Shown in pieces: positions 53,046-54,926 of a stretch of DNA of 54,926 bases; position 1 is the first letter of the stretch; each line of letters begins with the position of its first letter. The position numbers and the translations under genes were made by a program. This DNA comes from Saprospiraceae bacterium. Lineage in GTDB: Bacteria; Bacteroidota; Bacteroidia; Chitinophagales; Saprospiraceae. The stretch lies in assembly GCA_022844565.1 (NCBI GenBank), contig JALHLK010000035.1, positions 1 to 54,926 on the forward strand, written 5' to 3'. The notes under the pieces are model-generated. The model was not told where the DNA came from, searched no databases, and worked only from the letters and a program-made list of their open reading frames with translations.

Positions 53046-54066
53046 AGACCACCTAGGTAACACTAGACTTACTTTCTTTGATAGACCAGCAGGCCAAGGT
53101 CCAGGCCAAGGTGGAACCGTTGGTCAAATAGAAGTACCAGAGGAAATCCTCCAAGAAAATCATTATTATCCTTTTGGCATGAATCTTGGAGGTACATTCA
53201 TGAATGACGGCATAGCGAAGGACAATGCATATCAGTACAACGGTAAGGAATTAGAGTCATTTGGAGGTTTGGGGTGGAATGATTATGGGGCACGGTTTTA
53301 TGATCCTAGTATTGGGAGGTGGAATGCTATTGACCCTCTAGCGGAAAAATATATAGGATGGAGCCCATATAACTATGGTATGAATAACCCTATTGTAAAC
53401 ATAGACCCTAATGGAATGGAGTCTATTACTTATTATGGGGAGGAAGCGCAGGAAGCTTTTAGACAGTTACAATCACAACAAAATAGAAATAATGATAGTA
53501 ATGGAGATGATCCTCCAGGGTTATTTTACAGCTTAAAGAAAAGGTGGAACAATTTTGCAGATAAATTATTTGGTGCTACGAATGATAGACCTACAGCAAG
53601 TGAGTTTACTGAAGCTGCTCATGAAGGAGCACAAAAATTAGAACCTTTAGTAGATGGTTTAAGCTTAGTGGTTCCATTTTCATCAGCTGTGGATCCAAGA
53701 TTGAGACCTGCGGAAGCAACAGGTCTAATGATGCTGGAAGCGGGTTTTGGACTTGTTCCGTTTGGAAAATTAGCATCTAAGGGGGTACCTTTAAATCGTC
53801 TTAATCATATATTCGGAAAAGCGGAACACGCTTTAGAAAGTTTGGTTAATAAATTTGGTTCTCAAGAAGGAGCTTTTGATGCTGTTCAAAATGCTGCGAA
53901 CAAAGCATTCAAAGCAGAAAAATTAACCCCAAATGCTAAAGGCATCCTGCCGTCTGGGGATTTGGGCAATATTATTAATGTTGGCGGAATTGATGTTCGC
54001 CTTATTGGTGGAAGAGTTGAAAATGGACAAGTCATTCTTTCATCATTTAGTAGAAAAGGACTATAA
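53008..54066 (+). CDS. Orphan RHS core tip with C-terminal toxin-like domain
   Basis: A 352-residue frame; the first 13 residues are out of frame with the RHS part. The RHS-associated core (DHLGNTRLTF ... NGKELESFGGLGWNDYGARF, YDPSIGRWNAIDPLAEKY) spans about 14-135 and ends at NPNGMES-like sequence (IDPNGMESI), the usual joint to a variable domain. The C-terminal domain (about 150-352) ends in LNHIFGKAEHALESLVNKFG, FDAVQNAANKAFKAEK and GGIDVRLIGGRVENGQ. It is a polymorphic-toxin-like C terminus of unassigned family. Without the delivery part it may be silent. Confidence 0.75.
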   Translation: MLVPCVMNLLLNKDHLGNTRLTFFDRPAGQGPGQGGTVGQIEVPEEILQENHYYPFGMNLGGTFMNDGIAKDNAYQYNGKELESFGGLGWNDYGARFYDPSIGRWNAIDPLAEKYIGWSPYNYGMNNPIVNIDPNGMESITYYGEEAQEAFRQLQSQQNRNNDSNGDDPPGLFYSLKKRWNNFADKLFGATNDRPTASEFTEAAHEGAQKLEPLVDGLSLVVPFSSAVDPRLRPAEATGLMMLEAGFGLVPFGKLASKGVPLNRLNHIFGKAEHALESLVNKFGSQEGAFDAVQNAANKAFKAEKLTPNAKGILPSGDLGNIINVGGIDVRLIGGRVENGQVILSSFSRKGL

Positions 54067-54067
54067 T

Positions 54068-54415
54068 ATGATGGAAGAACTAAATAAACTTGAATATTCA
54101 ATTCTTGAAAGGCTTGCTACAAAATATCCTTCTGTAAGTGAACATATGCCATTTATAAAAGTTGAAACTAGGTTAAAAACAGGGGTTGGTATGTATATTA
54201 ATTTAATATATGATAACCCCCAAAATAAAGAGTTAAATGTTGGAATAGAAAACTCAGCAATAAGTACTAATGAAACAATAGAACTAGACGGACTAATGTA
54301 CGGTTTAAACTATGAAGTAGACGTTACAGACGGGAGACTAAAATTTATTGAATTAGTTACTAACGGTGAAGATTGGAATGGGATAGTTTCTGAAAATTTT
54401 AGTTTTACTACGTAA
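54068..54415 (+). CDS. Putative immunity protein of the RHS toxin
   Basis: A 115-residue acidic, strand-rich soluble protein (MMEELNKLEYSILERLATKY at the start). It begins 1 base after the toxin stop, which is typical of RHS toxin-immunity pairs. Two adjacent ATGs (54068, 54071) are possible starts. An upstream frame extension overlaps the toxin gene but is not a real start. I recognise no family. By position it would protect against the C-terminal toxin. Confidence 0.6.
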   Translation: MMEELNKLEYSILERLATKYPSVSEHMPFIKVETRLKTGVGMYINLIYDNPQNKELNVGIENSAISTNETIELDGLMYGLNYEVDVTDGRLKFIELVTNGEDWNGIVSENFSFTT

Positions 54416-54926
54416 CAAATAATTTGCCGGCTGTCTTAAGTTTGACCATCAAAAAGCTATTTGAAGTCTATTTCGGTAAACTCAATACAAGTGTATATTG
54501 AAATTTATGCCGTCCTTCGGTATCCATATTAGCATATCTGCATAAACTATTTCTTAGAAAAATGCCAATTAAATACGGTTTTAGTTGACTTTTTAAATAA
54601 ACTTACAAATTAATATAATTATTTGACCTACTTCGAGGTCACAATGAAATAGCTTATGTTCAGCAAGAAAGTTGTAAAACCTTCTAAGAATAAAATCATC
54701 CTGAAGTGATGTAATAGTTATAACTTCAAAGCACGGGGTAGTATTCGACCCTGTCGGGGTCGTATAGCTCCTTTTAAATCCTCTTTTATAGCTATATGAC
54801 CCCGCTGTCTTAAGGTGTGCTGTGAATGATAAATCCGTTGTATAGATTTATCAATGTTGTATAAAAGATGATGGTAGGCCCATCGGTATCGCTGTACAAG
54901 CGGAGGTACCAAACCGCCTCACGGAG
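54416..54926. other. Palindrome-rich intergenic end of the window
   Basis: After the immunity-like gene there is no convincing gene. A hairpin CGACCCTGTCGGGGTCG (54746-54762), a further GACCCCG about 45 bases on, and an inverse copy of TTTATGCAGATAT (54534-54546) are seen. The hairpins belong to the same ACCC/GGGT class as 39831-40062. A minus-strand frame here looks artificial. Confidence 0.55.

Noticed and set aside
54718-54912. A 64-codon minus-strand frame at the window end
   Set aside because: It crosses the palindrome CGACCCTGTCGGGGTCG and has no family likeness.
1-54926. CRISPR array or tRNA genes
   Set aside because: The only regular arrays (38381-38640) have units without spacers, and no cloverleaf-like gene was seen on reading.

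Overview
The window is a low-GC (AT-rich) bacterial chromosome segment, almost certainly from a member of the phylum Bacteroidota. The signs are secreted proteases with type IX secretion (T9SS) C-terminal sorting domains, SprB-type repeats, GLPGLI and CarboxypepD-regulatory-like outer-membrane proteins, and promoters of the Bacteroidota TTTG-N18-20-TAnnTTTG type. A Saprospiria-like or related lineage would fit, but the sequence alone does not settle the class.

Layout. 1-116 is the 3' end (domain V/VI-like hairpins) of a group II intron whose body lies outside the window. 558-7875 (mostly +) holds a DUF3299-like secreted protein, a small membrane protein, an M43-type T9SS metalloprotease with SprB-like repeats, methylglyoxal synthase (-) and a large S9 prolyl oligopeptidase. 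7878-15562 (mostly -) is a housekeeping block: a PIF1-type helicase, a PyrR-like phosphoribosyltransferase, an SDR oxidoreductase (+), a DUF1801 protein, an RluA pseudouridine synthase, an unusual RibF-glycosyltransferase fusion and IMP dehydrogenase. 15875-18738 holds an outer-membrane beta-barrel protein and a DUF4262 protein.

18890-31870 is a mosaic accessory region built from partial duplications. It contains two paralogous Crp/Fnr regulators with copied promoters and terminators, a cupin gene whose 5' end appears borrowed from a methyltransferase gene, an AraC regulator, a MITE-like element, two copies of a cupin plus 'N-acetylglutamate synthase'-like block (one truncated, one chimeric), an inserted metalloprotease/lipoprotein pair, and a tight run of OsmC, nitrilase, GNAT and DUF1272 genes. 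It ends with an Abi-family (HEPN) gene preceded by a structured, probably non-coding RNA.

32059-38367 looks like one signalling/outer-membrane locus: a barrel protein and a GLPGLI protein (-) diverge from a histidine kinase and OmpR-type regulator (+), with three phased AAGGTTAA repeats in the shared control region. 38381-38640 is tandem repeat DNA. 38729-52600 is envelope and core metabolism: an amidase with SH3b domains, a VWA membrane protein, OmpH/Skp, a subtilisin, PBP1A, YchF, a WD40 protein, ornithine aminotransferase, a DUF4348 lipoprotein and a phosphopantetheinyl transferase. 52754-54546 is an orphan RHS C-terminal tip (frameshifted) with a putative toxin domain and adjacent immunity-like gene. 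The window ends in palindrome-rich intergenic DNA. No tRNA, rRNA or CRISPR array was seen.
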